Positions 7,409 through 15,180 are shown, numbered from the stretch's first letter. The stretch is 20,928 bases of DNA from JAWLFI01 sp041685645 (GCA_041685645.1 JAWLFI010000025.1:1-20928); one strand, 5' to 3'. Numbers and translations are program-made. Notes: a model not told the origin generated them from the letters alone.

Positions 7409-7627
7409 ATGTCTCAATTAATTGATGTCAAGCCCGGTGAAAAGAAAACCCTGCTTGGGTTTGAGAATCCCCAAATAGGACTGCGTTTGCTTTCCATGGG
7501 TATTCAGCCGGGCACAGAAATTTGGGTTCGGCGCACCACATTTAACGGACAGACGTATTACATTCATGCCGGCGGCAAGAATATTGCTGTTCGTAAAAAA
7601 GAAGCTGCTTCTATACGAGTACAATGA
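7409..7627 (+). CDS. feoA: FeoA, ferrous iron transport accessory protein
   Basis: A 72-aa SH3-like cytoplasmic protein that assists FeoB. The characteristic stretch LLGFENPQIGLRLLSMGIQPG (residues 16-36, split here by the family's conserved glycines) and the turn to V-R-R are those of FeoA. The gene precedes feoB by 22 bases in the usual order and has its own candidate promoter. The Bacteroidota often fuse FeoA to FeoB; here they are separate. Confidence 0.92.
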   Translation: MSQLIDVKPGEKKTLLGFENPQIGLRLLSMGIQPGTEIWVRRTTFNGQTYYIHAGGKNIAVRKKEAASIRVQ

Positions 7628-7649
7628 TTCACGGGAATAGCGGACAACT

Positions 7650-9758
7650 ATGATTAAGGTAGCTCTCGCCGGGAATCCCAATTCCGGCAAAACCACACTA
7701 TTCAACCGCCTCACCGGCTTGCAGCAAAAGGTGGGCAACTTTCCCGGAGTTACCGTAGATAGAAAGACGGGAAGTCTCCACCACGGGGAGTGCGAATTTC
7801 GGCTCATTGATTTACCCGGAACGTATAGTCTGCATCCCACTTCCGAGGACGAGCGAATTACCAGTTCTATACTTTTACAGCCCGACGATGTCGATTATCC
7901 CGACTTAGTACTGTATGTGCTCGATGTTCGCTCACTGGAGCAGCAGTTGCTGATGCTCACTCAAATTTTGGATCTGGGTCTACCCGTGATACTCACAGTG
8001 ACCATGATTGATGAGTGGGCCGCTGACGGGGTTGGCTTGAAAAAAGAACGCTTACAGCAGCTATTATCCTGTCCGGTGCATTTTGTCTCCGGGAAAACCG
8101 GTGAAAACCTGGATGATTTAAAGAATCAATTGGTACAGTGCTCTTCCGACATGCCACAACCGGCTCCTTTTTACAGTTTACAACAGCAGGAACACTTTAT
8201 TTTAGATCAGGTGCCGGAGGATCTTTTCCATCCCGGACTCACTCCCTACGGTCGATTGCTCACTTTAGAGCATGCGCCTGAACTCAAGCTACTCACCGGA
8301 GAGCATCGCGAACTCTGCCGCCAGATCGTCAGAGACCATGAATTCAACACCATTAAGAGTCAAGTGCACGAGACCATGGCGCGTTTTGATCAAATCCAAC
8401 CCCTCATTGACAAGGTGGTAACGCGCAGCGGGCCTGCACAAAGCAGGACGGATAAAATTGATCGCGTGGTCTCTCACCCCTATATAGGCCCGGTTATTTT
8501 TGTAGCTGTCATGCTATTAATTTTTCAGGCCATTTTCTCCTGGGCTACCTACCCCATGGATGGTATAGAATGGATATTTGCCTCGCTGAGCAGCTCCGTA
8601 CAAAACCTATTGCCCGATGCCTGGTACACCTCTTTGATTACCGAAGGAGTGCTGGCCGGGCTGGGCGGTGTGCTGGTGTTTATTCCTCAAATTGCCATTC
8701 TGTTCTTACTCCTCAGTTTGTTGGAGGAGGTGGGCTATATGTCGCGGGCGGTGTATCTCTTTGACAAATTCATGTCTCGCTTTGGAATGAATGGCCGAAG
8801 TGTTGTTGCGATGGTTTCCGGTGGAGCCTGCGCCATACCTGCCATCATGTCCGCCCGAACCATTGCCAACCCCAAAGAGCGGCTGCTCACTATTTTAGTG
8901 ACTCCATTTATCCCCTGTTCGGCGCGCATCCCTGTGTATATCGTATTGGTGGGCTTTGTCGTTCCCTCAGAAACTTACTACGGTCCCTTCAATGCCCAGG
9001 GTCTGGTATTTATGGGCTTATACGTGTTTGGCATTGCTGCTGCTTTTGGTGGAGCCCTTTTACTCCGGCCATTTGTCTCGGGGCAGACCAGTGGATTTTT
9101 AATGATTGAGTTACCCGATTACCGTCCTCCTTCCTGGTCTACCATACTTTTAAGTGTAAAAAATAAGGTAGGCGCTTTTATTATTGAAGCCGGTAAGATC
9201 ATCTTTGCCATATCCATTGTTCTATGGTTTATGGCCAGTTACGGACCGGGCAACTCCATTGAGCAGGCGACAGAGGCAGCAGCCACAGAAGCGCAGGAAA
9301 TGCAGTGGGAGCCCTCGCGAACAGACAACTTTATCGCGGCGAAAAAGATAGAAGCGTCCTATGCAGGGCATCTAGGGAAATGGATCGAACCTGCCATTTC
9401 TCCCCTTGGCTTTGACTGGAAAATCGGTATCGCCCTACTCACCTCTTTTGCTGCTCGCGAGGTCTTTGTGGGCACCATGGCTACGATTTATAGCATTGGA
9501 GACACCGACGATGAATTGAGCGTCCGCGATCGAATGGCCAAAGAAATCAACCCCAAAACCGGAGGACCGCGCTACGATTTCGCCACTTCTATATCCCTCT
9601 TACTGTTTTTCGCTCTGGCCATGCAGTGTATGTCCACAGTTGCCGTCGTAAAAAAGGAAACGAATAGCTGGAAATGGCCGATTCTCCAATTTGCATTCAT
9701 GACTGGTCTCGCCTACCTTGCGAGCTTAATCGCCTACCAAATATTGAGTCAATTATGA
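7650..9758 (+). CDS. feoB: FeoB, ferrous iron transporter with GTPase domain
   Basis: A 702-aa inner-membrane Fe(II) transporter with an N-terminal G domain. G1 is GNPNSGKT (8-15), G2 lies around FPGVTVDRKTG (31-41), and G3 is DLPG (54-57). G4 reads TMID (118-121) instead of NxxD, and G5 is SGKTG (147-151). From about residue 270 there are multiple membrane segments with both Gate motifs: SGGACAIPAIMSAR and PCSARIPVY. Length is typical for FeoB without extra domains. Its stop overlaps the next start (ATGA, 9755-9758), so pabB is translationally coupled to it. The Asn-to-Thr change in G4 may weaken guanine recognition (inference). Confidence 0.95.
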   Translation: MIKVALAGNPNSGKTTLFNRLTGLQQKVGNFPGVTVDRKTGSLHHGECEFRLIDLPGTYSLHPTSEDERITSSILLQPDDVDYPDLVLYVLDVRSLEQQLLMLTQILDLGLPVILTVTMIDEWAADGVGLKKERLQQLLSCPVHFVSGKTGENLDDLKNQLVQCSSDMPQPAPFYSLQQQEHFILDQVPEDLFHPGLTPYGRLLTLEHAPELKLLTGEHRELCRQIVRDHEFNTIKSQVHETMARFDQIQPLIDKVVTRSGPAQSRTDKIDRVVSHPYIGPVIFVAVMLLIFQAIFSWATYPMDGIEWIFASLSSSVQNLLPDAWYTSLITEGVLAGLGGVLVFIPQIAILFLLLSLLEEVGYMSRAVYLFDKFMSRFGMNGRSVVAMVSGGACAIPAIMSARTIANPKERLLTILVTPFIPCSARIPVYIVLVGFVVPSETYYGPFNAQGLVFMGLYVFGIAAAFGGALLLRPFVSGQTSGFLMIELPDYRPPSWSTILLSVKNKVGAFIIEAGKIIFAISIVLWFMASYGPGNSIEQATEAAATEAQEMQWEPSRTDNFIAAKKIEASYAGHLGKWIEPAISPLGFDWKIGIALLTSFAAREVFVGTMATIYSIGDTDDELSVRDRMAKEINPKTGGPRYDFATSISLLLFFALAMQCMSTVAVVKKETNSWKWPILQFAFMTGLAYLASLIAYQILSQL

Positions 9759-10741
9759 TTCACGGCATGTCTGCAGTAGCTGCGCAAAATCAAATGAATA
9801 CCCTGGGGCGGGAAAACATACCCTTTTTGTTTATTCTCTCATTTGATCTTCAACAAAATATTGTCGTTCCTCTCGATCAGTGTGCCGGGATGGGCATTGC
9901 CTTTCAATTCCCGGGCATTACCGGAGGGCGAATCATCGACTCGCCAAAAAAGCAAGCGATGATTACTGATTACCGCTTGCCGAAAGAGGAAGAATACCAA
10001 AAGGCTTTCCAAAAAGTTCAATATCACTTGCACCGGGGCGACACATACTTGCTCAATTTAAGTTTTGAGGTTCCGATTCAAATGAATGCCGATTTAGATA
10101 CTGTGTATCAAGGGGCCGGTGCACTGTTCAAAACCTATTGGGCACCTCACTGGATCTCCTTCAGTCCCGAGCGCTTTGTGCAAATCGAAGGGCGCACCCT
10201 CTCCACTCATCCCATGAAAGGAACCATCAGTTCCGAGTTTCCCGAAGCCGCTGATCAACTCCTCAGCGATAAAAAAGAAAACGCAGAGCACTACACCATC
10301 GTAGACCTGATGCGCAATGATCTCAGTAGCGTTGGAAGGCAAACCCGCGTGGAAAAGTTTAAGTATTTGACTGAAGTTCAGAGAGAGGGACATGGACTCC
10401 TCCAAATGAGTAGTCATATCAAAACGCAATTGCGTGAAGATTGGAGGTCGCGACTGGGAGATATTTTCTTTCGTCTTCTGCCCGCCGGGAGCATCACCGG
10501 AGCGCCAAAACAGAAAACTGTAGAGATCATTAAAGCCGTGGAAACCCATCAGCGAGAATTTTACACCGGAGTGTCTGGCGTATTCTATGACGGAAAGGTA
10601 GATTCCGCTATTTTGATTCGCTATATTGGACAGAGAAACGGCCAATTCTATTATAAAACCGGCGGCGGAATCACGACCCAAAGCCACTGGGAAGATGAGT
10701 ACAATGAAATCAGAGAAAAAATCTACATACCCCTTTCTTGA
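9755..10741 (+). CDS. pabB: Aminodeoxychorismate synthase component I (PabB)
   Basis: Converts chorismate with ammonia to 4-amino-4-deoxychorismate, the first step to p-aminobenzoate and folate. It is 328 aa from the ATG that overlaps the feoB stop; the longer open frame from 9674 runs inside feoB. The chorismate-binding core is complete: PMKGT (153-157) with the lysine K155 that is diagnostic of PabB over TrpE, DLMRNDL (184-190), PAGSITGAPK (243-252) and GGGI (303-306). The N-terminal region is short, as in many Bacteroidota PabB proteins. No glutamine amidotransferase PabA is in the window. The 3' end overlaps the aminotransferase gene by 38-47 bases. Confidence 0.9.
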   Translation: MIHGMSAVAAQNQMNTLGRENIPFLFILSFDLQQNIVVPLDQCAGMGIAFQFPGITGGRIIDSPKKQAMITDYRLPKEEEYQKAFQKVQYHLHRGDTYLLNLSFEVPIQMNADLDTVYQGAGALFKTYWAPHWISFSPERFVQIEGRTLSTHPMKGTISSEFPEAADQLLSDKKENAEHYTIVDLMRNDLSSVGRQTRVEKFKYLTEVQREGHGLLQMSSHIKTQLREDWRSRLGDIFFRLLPAGSITGAPKQKTVEIIKAVETHQREFYTGVSGVFYDGKVDSAILIRYIGQRNGQFYYKTGGGITTQSHWEDEYNEIREKIYIPLS

Positions 10742-11327
10742 GTCCGTGGGGGTCTACGATGGCCGGGCGCCCCTCCTCTCCTATCATCAAGCCAGGGTGG
10801 ACCGGACTTATGCCAGGTTTTATCCCGGACAGCCTCCCCTCGATCTCCGGCGCCTGTTGGAAGAGGCTTCATTTTCCGCAGGTAGGATTAAGTGGCGCAT
10901 TCTATATAACCATCGGGCGGCAAAGACCGAGTTGGGCCCCTTCCCGGAGCGAGATATTTCACGTCTGCAGATCATGGAAGCTGATGATCTCGACTATGGA
11001 TACAAGTTTACCGAACGCGACAAGCTGGATACACTGTATCAAAATAAAGCCGATACAGCTGATGAGATTCTGATTCTTCGAAACGGTTTATTTACAGATG
11101 CCTACTATTACAACCTCGTCTTCGAGTTTGGCGATGCGCTCCTAACGCCGCAGCAGCCATTACTCCCGGGTGTGATGCGCGCGTATTATCTGGATCAAGG
11201 GCAGATTCAGCTCTCCGACATACGGCTTGCAGATGTAGCCGAGGCTGAAGGTGTCTACCTGATCAATGCTTTGCATCCGTTGGAGCGGGCAGCGTTTATT
11301 GGGCGGGAGCAGATTATCTGGGAGTAG
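10704..11327 (+). CDS. Class IV aminotransferase, likely aminodeoxychorismate lyase
   Basis: Probably PabC, which releases pyruvate from aminodeoxychorismate to give p-aminobenzoate. It is 207 aa from the ATG at 10704; an ATG at 10695 would add three residues. The PLP lysine is in DYGYKFTERDKL (K101), followed by the family pattern DEILILRNGLFTDAYYYNLVF and a phosphate-loop region LLPGVMRAYYL. It is shorter than BCAT or E. coli PabC and matches the compact class IV proteins that follow pabB in Bacteroidota. Translation is coupled to pabB by the overlap. Function follows mainly from position, since class IV aminotransferases are hard to tell apart by sequence. Confidence 0.82.
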   Translation: MKSEKKSTYPFLESVGVYDGRAPLLSYHQARVDRTYARFYPGQPPLDLRRLLEEASFSAGRIKWRILYNHRAAKTELGPFPERDISRLQIMEADDLDYGYKFTERDKLDTLYQNKADTADEILILRNGLFTDAYYYNLVFEFGDALLTPQQPLLPGVMRAYYLDQGQIQLSDIRLADVAEAEGVYLINALHPLERAAFIGREQIIWE

Positions 11328-11460
11328 GACGGTGAATAATTCAAAGACCCGGTTCGGTGTCAGGAAAAAAATTATGCTCCGCGCACTTACGCCAGCGCGT
11401 CATCAAGATCTGCGACTACCACTGGTGCGGCACCCAAGTTTGCGGTGAATCAATATGGTC

Positions 11461-11489
11461 CGAGGCGGACATCTCACGTCTCACATCCC
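11461..11489. repeat. Short tandem repeat, 14-bp unit x2
   Basis: ATCTCACGTCTCAC is followed at once by ATCCCACGTCTCAC (one difference) in the gap between the pabC-like and hemJ genes. No coding potential. Confidence 0.6.
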
Positions 11490-11546
11490 ACGTCTCACTT
11501 TAACCTTTATCCTTGGACTACTTTAACCTTGATTTCCATTAAACTT

Positions 11547-11619
11547 CCTCGACCGACGAAGCGATTTATCGCGAAGGCGGCTCCTCGACCGACGAAGCTG
11601 CGAAGCTGCGTAGGCGGTT
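11547..11619. repeat. Imperfect tandem repeat, ~36-bp unit x2
   Basis: CCTCGACCGACGAAGC occurs at 11547-11562 and again at 11583-11598. Each is followed by a variable 8-9 base insert and then GCGAAGGCGG or GCGTAGGCGG. The second unit holds a duplicated GAAGCTGC. It reaches the hemJ stop and, on the minus strand, could form the 3' end of the hemJ transcript. Confidence 0.6.
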
Positions 11620-12154
11620 ACCCTTTCCGCTTCCCCTGATACCAGCGGGCCGCCAGAAAAAAAACAAGGCCCAGGACCACCAGCGCCAGCGCGCCATACA
11701 GCAAACTGAAGCCCGTCTTGAAAATAGCCAGAAATACAATCGCAATCAGCAATAAGGTGGGCACTTCATTTAAGAGGCGAAACCGGAAACTAGACACGCG
11801 ATAGCTGTCCGCCTTCAGCCGCCTGATCGTACGTTGCATCCAAAAGTGATAGATCGTCAGAAGAAATAATAAGCCCAATTTGAAGTGCATCCAGATATTC
11901 GATGTAAACCACTCCCATCCATAGAGATACAACATCACCAGACCCGCCAACCAGGTCAAAATCATGGCCGGATGAGTAATAATGTAAAACAAGCGCCATT
12001 CCATCAGCGCGTATTGATCCAATAAAGTCGCGTTGGAGGTCGACTTTTCCTGCTCCTCTCGATGGTACACAAACAAGCGTACCAGGTAAAACATACCGGC
12101 AAACCAGGCGACAAAACCAACAATATGCAAGGCTTTGAAAAATAAAAAAATCAT
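11618..12154 (-). CDS. hemJ: HemJ, protoporphyrinogen IX oxidase
   Basis: Inner-membrane enzyme that oxidises protoporphyrinogen IX to protoporphyrin IX in haem synthesis, in bacteria lacking HemG/HemY. It is 178 aa with about five hydrophobic segments. Family marks are KALHIVGFVAWFAGMFYLVR at the N-terminus with the conserved His (H10), LMEWRLFYIITHPAMILTW, WMHFKLGLLFLLTIYH and the later RLLNEVPTLLLIAIV. It ends in a basic tail (QGKRKG), on the expected cytoplasmic side. The ATG overlaps the stop of the DUF2834 gene (ATGA, 12151-12154), so the two are coupled. It is the last gene of a three-gene leftward operon. Confidence 0.9.
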   Translation of the reverse strand: MIFLFFKALHIVGFVAWFAGMFYLVRLFVYHREEQEKSTSNATLLDQYALMEWRLFYIITHPAMILTWLAGLVMLYLYGWEWFTSNIWMHFKLGLLFLLTIYHFWMQRTIRRLKADSYRVSSFRFRLLNEVPTLLLIAIVFLAIFKTGFSLLYGALALVVLGLVFFLAARWYQGKRKG

Positions 12155-12498
12155 GCCGATGATTTATCTAGCGCTTGCATACGTCGCTCGCGAAACAATA
12201 AAAAAAGCGGAAAGGAAAAAGCAAAAGCCACCAAAAAAGTAAGTAAGGTAAACAACCAAAGCCCTTTCATCTCTAATCTCCTTCCCTCTATCCACATCCA
12301 AACCAAAAAAGTAAAGGAAGCCACTGCAATATCGATGTTTATAGACTGGGCCGGTAAAGTTGTACCCGTTTCTGCAATAAAAGCAGAAAGCGAGGCATCT
12401 TCAGCCCACATAAAAAACTGGATATTATAATACCAGGTGCCCAAGCCCCCCAGAATCGTCAAGACCAGATAGATCCATTGTTTAACCGACATTTTCAT
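12151..12498 (-). CDS. DUF2834 small membrane protein
   Basis: A 115-aa integral membrane protein of unknown function. It has three or so hydrophobic segments (about residues 6-28, 52-70, 78-102) and the DUF2834 signatures: W-x-Y near the start, the SINIDIAVASFTFLVWMWIEG segment with ERRLEMKGLW in spirit (here EGRRLEMKGLW), and a C-terminal FSFPLFLLFRER. The start could be the ATG at 12498 or the one at 12492, which differ by two residues. It begins 18 bases after the pirin stop and overlaps hemJ by 4 bases. The neighbour suggests a membrane or haem/redox link, but this is only context. Confidence 0.8.
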   Translation of the reverse strand: MKMSVKQWIYLVLTILGGLGTWYYNIQFFMWAEDASLSAFIAETGTTLPAQSINIDIAVASFTFLVWMWIEGRRLEMKGLWLFTLLTFLVAFAFSFPLFLLFRERRMQALDKSSA

Positions 12499-12516
12499 AC
12501 CCCAAAGGTACGAAAT

Positions 12517-13389
12517 TTACTCCGACCACTGCTCTTCCAATTCGCCCCAGGCACCCGATTGCGCCTCCTGCAAGGCATTCATTATACCGCGTTGATCATT
12601 CATCACAAAGGGACCATACGTAGCCAGAGATTCATCGATCGGCGCCCCGGATAGAAAGAGCACCCGGCCTGCTTTCTCCCACTGCATGGTAATTTTTTCA
12701 CTGCCCTCATGCTCAAATACGGCCAACTGTTGGGCATCCACCACCTTGTCATCCACACTCACGCTTCCGTCCAGCACGTAAAATAGTGCGTTGTATTCCG
12801 AAGGAATATCTATCGTTATTGTGCCGCTATCTTTGCCCGTCATTCGTAGCAAAGTCATGGGCGAATGTGGCTCTATCGGCCCCTTCACTCCCTTTAGCTT
12901 TCCCGCTACCACACCCACATGCACCAATCCATCTTCTGACGCCACTTCCGGCGTTTCCTCCCCGGAGAGGGGAATATATTGAGGCTCGTCTTCCTTGTTC
13001 TTCGCCGGGCTATTGATCCAAAACTGAATGAGCTCCAAGTCTCCACCATCTTTAGCCAGAGACATATCCGGTCGCTCCGAATGGACAATGCCCCCATCCG
13101 AAAACATCCACTGCGTTCCTCCGGCTCGAACGATGCTGTCATTCCCCCTGGAATCCAGATGCCGCAAGGCCCCTTTATAGATGAAAGTCACCGGAGAAAA
13201 CCCTTTATGCGGATGCGGAGGCACCCCTAAATCAGACGGATGCTCACCCCCCGGATACTCTTGCTTCCAGTGATGAATTAACAAAAAAGGATCCACATGC
13301 TGTAGTCCCCGGTTCGGTAAGGATTGCAAAATCGGCACTCCTCCCATATCGATTTCGTCGGCGGTAACGATGCGCTGTATTTTTCTCAT
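12517..13389 (-). CDS. Pirin family protein
   Basis: A bicupin metal-binding protein of 290 aa, the usual pirin length. Pirins range from redox-sensitive regulators to quercetinases, and the exact role here is unknown. The N-terminal cupin holds the four expected metal ligands: H59 and H61 in PPHPHKGF, H103 and E105 in IVHSERP, with the conserved Q-W before them. The second cupin (about residues 180-260) has lost metal ligands, as in other pirins. First gene of the leftward operon with DUF2834 and hemJ. No clear TAnnTTTG promoter was found between it and the dispersed repeat upstream. Confidence 0.92.
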   Translation of the reverse strand: MRKIQRIVTADEIDMGGVPILQSLPNRGLQHVDPFLLIHHWKQEYPGGEHPSDLGVPPHPHKGFSPVTFIYKGALRHLDSRGNDSIVRAGGTQWMFSDGGIVHSERPDMSLAKDGGDLELIQFWINSPAKNKEDEPQYIPLSGEETPEVASEDGLVHVGVVAGKLKGVKGPIEPHSPMTLLRMTGKDSGTITIDIPSEYNALFYVLDGSVSVDDKVVDAQQLAVFEHEGSEKITMQWEKAGRVLFLSGAPIDESLATYGPFVMNDQRGIMNALQEAQSGAWGELEEQWSE

Positions 13390-14034
13390 GTTCTGTATTT
13401 TAATTGTATCAACAACTATTTTTTTAACTTAGTTCATTTTTATGGTTTGGGCGTGCCCCTCGTCCTCGAGAGCGCCGGCGCTCTTCGGGACGAGGGTCGG
13501 GCTATGCAGGGGTTCCGTCCTCGCTACACTCGGACCTGCGGCCATCGCCGCAGCCCTTCCTATCCCTCACGCAACAGGGGAGATGTCTATTGCCACCCTT
13601 CAGCCATCAGGATTTGGGGTGTATTATCAACATGCAAAATTATAAGGATAGCTTATATAGAGATATTACACTAGTCTTTGCTTTCCCCTATAGCAGCTAA
13701 TATTCAGAATTCGTTTTCCGTGGTGCTGAAATCTATTCTGATATTGTAAACTTAACCTCCATTGGTCATTTATTCAAACATAAGTTTGATCCCAGCTATT
13801 TTTCCTGGTTCTGACCCTGCCACAATAAAAATTCATACACTTGATTAAAACTCAAACTGTGTAATTAAGCTTGACAGCTGTGATGTAGTAGGCCTAGAAC
13901 TCACTGTAATTCTTCCATGGCGCTAGATTCTATTGCAGTCTTTTATCCAGAAATAAATACAAAATAATTTAGCAGTGCTATTTTATTAATTAGTGGTTTA
14001 AACAGGTGATATTATGATTCATTTCTTATTTATT
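13390..14034. other. Gene-free AT-rich stretch left of the Cys-rich gene
   Basis: Apart from the structured repeat at 13446-13574, this region shows no supportable gene on either strand. From about 13620 the base composition turns clearly AT-rich, unlike the flanking genes, and stops are frequent in all frames. A small hairpin TCAAAC/GTTTGA lies near 13775-13790, with no T-run. Short minus-strand remnants such as ...IAGIKLMFE before a stop are too short to call a decayed gene. Confidence 0.5.
13446..13574 (-). repeat. Structured dispersed repeat, copy B
   Basis: The reverse-strand counterpart of the element at 4559-4678, 129 bp. Shared with it are TTGCGTGAGGGATAGGAAGGG at one end in nearly the same form, the core GACGGAACCCCTGCATAGCC (plus-strand 13500-13519) and ACGCCCAAA at the other end. 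The hairpins differ: a 9-bp arm CCCTCGTCC/GGACGAGGG around the 14-base palindrome GAGCGCCGGCGCTC, and CTGCGGC/GCCGCAG. It sits in the leader of the pirin gene on the same strand, at the border of the AT-rich island. Confidence 0.75.
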
Positions 14035-14064
14035 TTGATTACACAGACACAATTGCTATATTTG
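14035..14064 (+). promoter_or_regulatory. Promoter of the Cys-rich protein gene
   Basis: TTG (14035-14037, within TTTTG), 19 bases, then TATATTTG (14057-14064): a full match to the Bacteroidota promoter. The start site would be near 14071, giving a leader of about 25 bases to the ATG at 14096. Confidence 0.65.
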
Positions 14065-14102
14065 GATAACTACTAAATCAAAAACATGTAATATTATGGA
14101 AA

Positions 14103-14130
14103 ATTCTAGCTTCTCGCTTCTCGCTTCTAG
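14103..14130 (+). repeat. Heptanucleotide repeat array (four units) in a signal peptide
   Basis: ATTCTAG, CTTCTCG, CTTCTCG, CTTCTAG in tandem. Seven is not a multiple of three, so gain or loss of a unit changes the reading frame of the lipoprotein-like gene whose lipobox follows. Confidence 0.7.
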
Positions 14131-14147
14131 TACTATTAGGTATTAGT

Positions 14148-14816
14148 ATGTTTGGTTGTGAGCAAGATGAAGTTATTCCCTCAGATTCTCAAATGGAAAC
14201 ACTTGACCAGAAATCAATGGAAGAAAACTCAAAATCTTCAGATAGTATTTATTATGAAATAACAACATCATCTGAAACATACAATCTTTTTCAAACCAAA
14301 ATGGAATATGTTGACATAGTTCAAGGTGCTATTGATAGAGGCCACCACATTGACTCGTTACGTAGTTTGGCAATAAGTGTTGTTAATGGGACAAGCGCCT
14401 CAATTGAATATGATACTATTTTGTTTCAGTCCCAATCTGCTGCTGACGATTATTATAGTTCCCTGGATAGCAGTATTTCTTTGTTCTTCAACCAAGATAC
14501 TAGTGTCCTACAACAAATTATCGATACCGTATCAACAAACCAGAGAGAAATCAAGAATATTAATTTTTTCTTCGACAATTTTGATGATATTAGTAACAAT
14601 TCGACCGCAATATTAGCAGAACTTGAAGGAATTGGTTCAGGCACAACGGTATCAGAAGCACCTTGTGGTAGCTGGCAAAATGTTGCTTTGGTTTGGGGAT
14701 GTTCTCTTGGATGTAGCTTTGCTACTTCCGGAATTGGCACACCGTTATGTGGTTGGGGGTGCTGGTGCTCGTTCTGCAGTGACTCTTGGCTTGGGGGCTA
14801 CATTTGTGCAACTTAG
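14148..14816 (+). CDS. Lipoprotein-like protein with Cys-rich C-terminus, possible bacteriocin precursor
   Basis: Not a family I can name with certainty. The ATG at 14148 opens inside a lipoprotein signal: the in-frame codons before it read LASRFSLLVLLGIS, then MFGC, where the cysteine (residue 4) is the likely lipidation site. No ATG, GTG or TTG exists in that frame back to the stop at 14067. The first ATG after the promoter (14096) is in another frame, so the true start may need a frameshift. Residues 5-165 are Ser/Asp/Glu-rich. The last 50 residues hold eight cysteines (173, 185, 189, 201, 205, 207, 210, 220) among Gly, Trp and hydrophobic residues. The CX3C-X11-C layout recalls the halocin C8 group, whose precursor also has a long N-terminal part. 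It is AT-rich compared with the flanking genes and followed after 32 bases by a small membrane protein. Function is inferred. Confidence 0.6.
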   Translation: MFGCEQDEVIPSDSQMETLDQKSMEENSKSSDSIYYEITTSSETYNLFQTKMEYVDIVQGAIDRGHHIDSLRSLAISVVNGTSASIEYDTILFQSQSAADDYYSSLDSSISLFFNQDTSVLQQIIDTVSTNQREIKNINFFFDNFDDISNNSTAILAELEGIGSGTTVSEAPCGSWQNVALVWGCSLGCSFATSGIGTPLCGWGCWCSFCSDSWLGGYICAT

Positions 14817-14848
14817 AAATAGTTTAATAAAACAAAAAGGCAAGAAAA

Positions 14849-15094
14849 ATGGTAGAAATCTTATTAATAGTTGTTATCGTTGGGACTTTATTGCTCAGTG
14901 TATTTATTAGTCCTAAAATTAAAGTATATGTTGGAATTCCACTAGGCGCTTTAGGTCTAATTTATTTTTGGTTTTTCAGCTCTGCAAACTTGATATTACA
15001 GTTGGGTTTTACTATCGTGGTTCTGCATGGTGCTTACTGTAATTATAAAAAACTTAATTCTAATACTGTCCATGGTTCAAGTAATCCAACCTAA
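14849..15094 (+). CDS. Small membrane protein, possible immunity partner
   Basis: An 81-aa protein that I do not recognise. Three hydrophobic segments are visible (about residues 3-20, 27-44 and 46-65) with short charged turns (SPKIK) and a polar C-terminal tail from about residue 66 (NYKKLNSNTVHGSSNPT). The ATG lies 32 bases after the Cys-rich gene, on the same strand and with the same AT-rich composition, so they are probably co-transcribed. Small membrane proteins next to bacteriocin precursors are often immunity proteins, which is the best guess here. It could equally be an unrelated membrane peptide. Confidence 0.6.
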   Translation: MVEILLIVVIVGTLLLSVFISPKIKVYVGIPLGALGLIYFWFFSSANLILQLGFTIVVLHGAYCNYKKLNSNTVHGSSNPT

Positions 15095-15180
15095 ACAGCA
15101 AATTAGTGCCAAGTAGCGTTGGACTAAAAACTGAATGGGGGGTCCCTTATGCTAGATTTTTAACCAATTGCTGAATAATA

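Noticed and set aside
10094..10687. 197-codon minus-strand frame
   Set aside because: Antisense to pabB, whose conserved motifs are all in the plus frame.
13775..13790. Hairpin TCAAAC/GTTTGA as a terminator
   Set aside because: Six pairs only and no T-run on either side.
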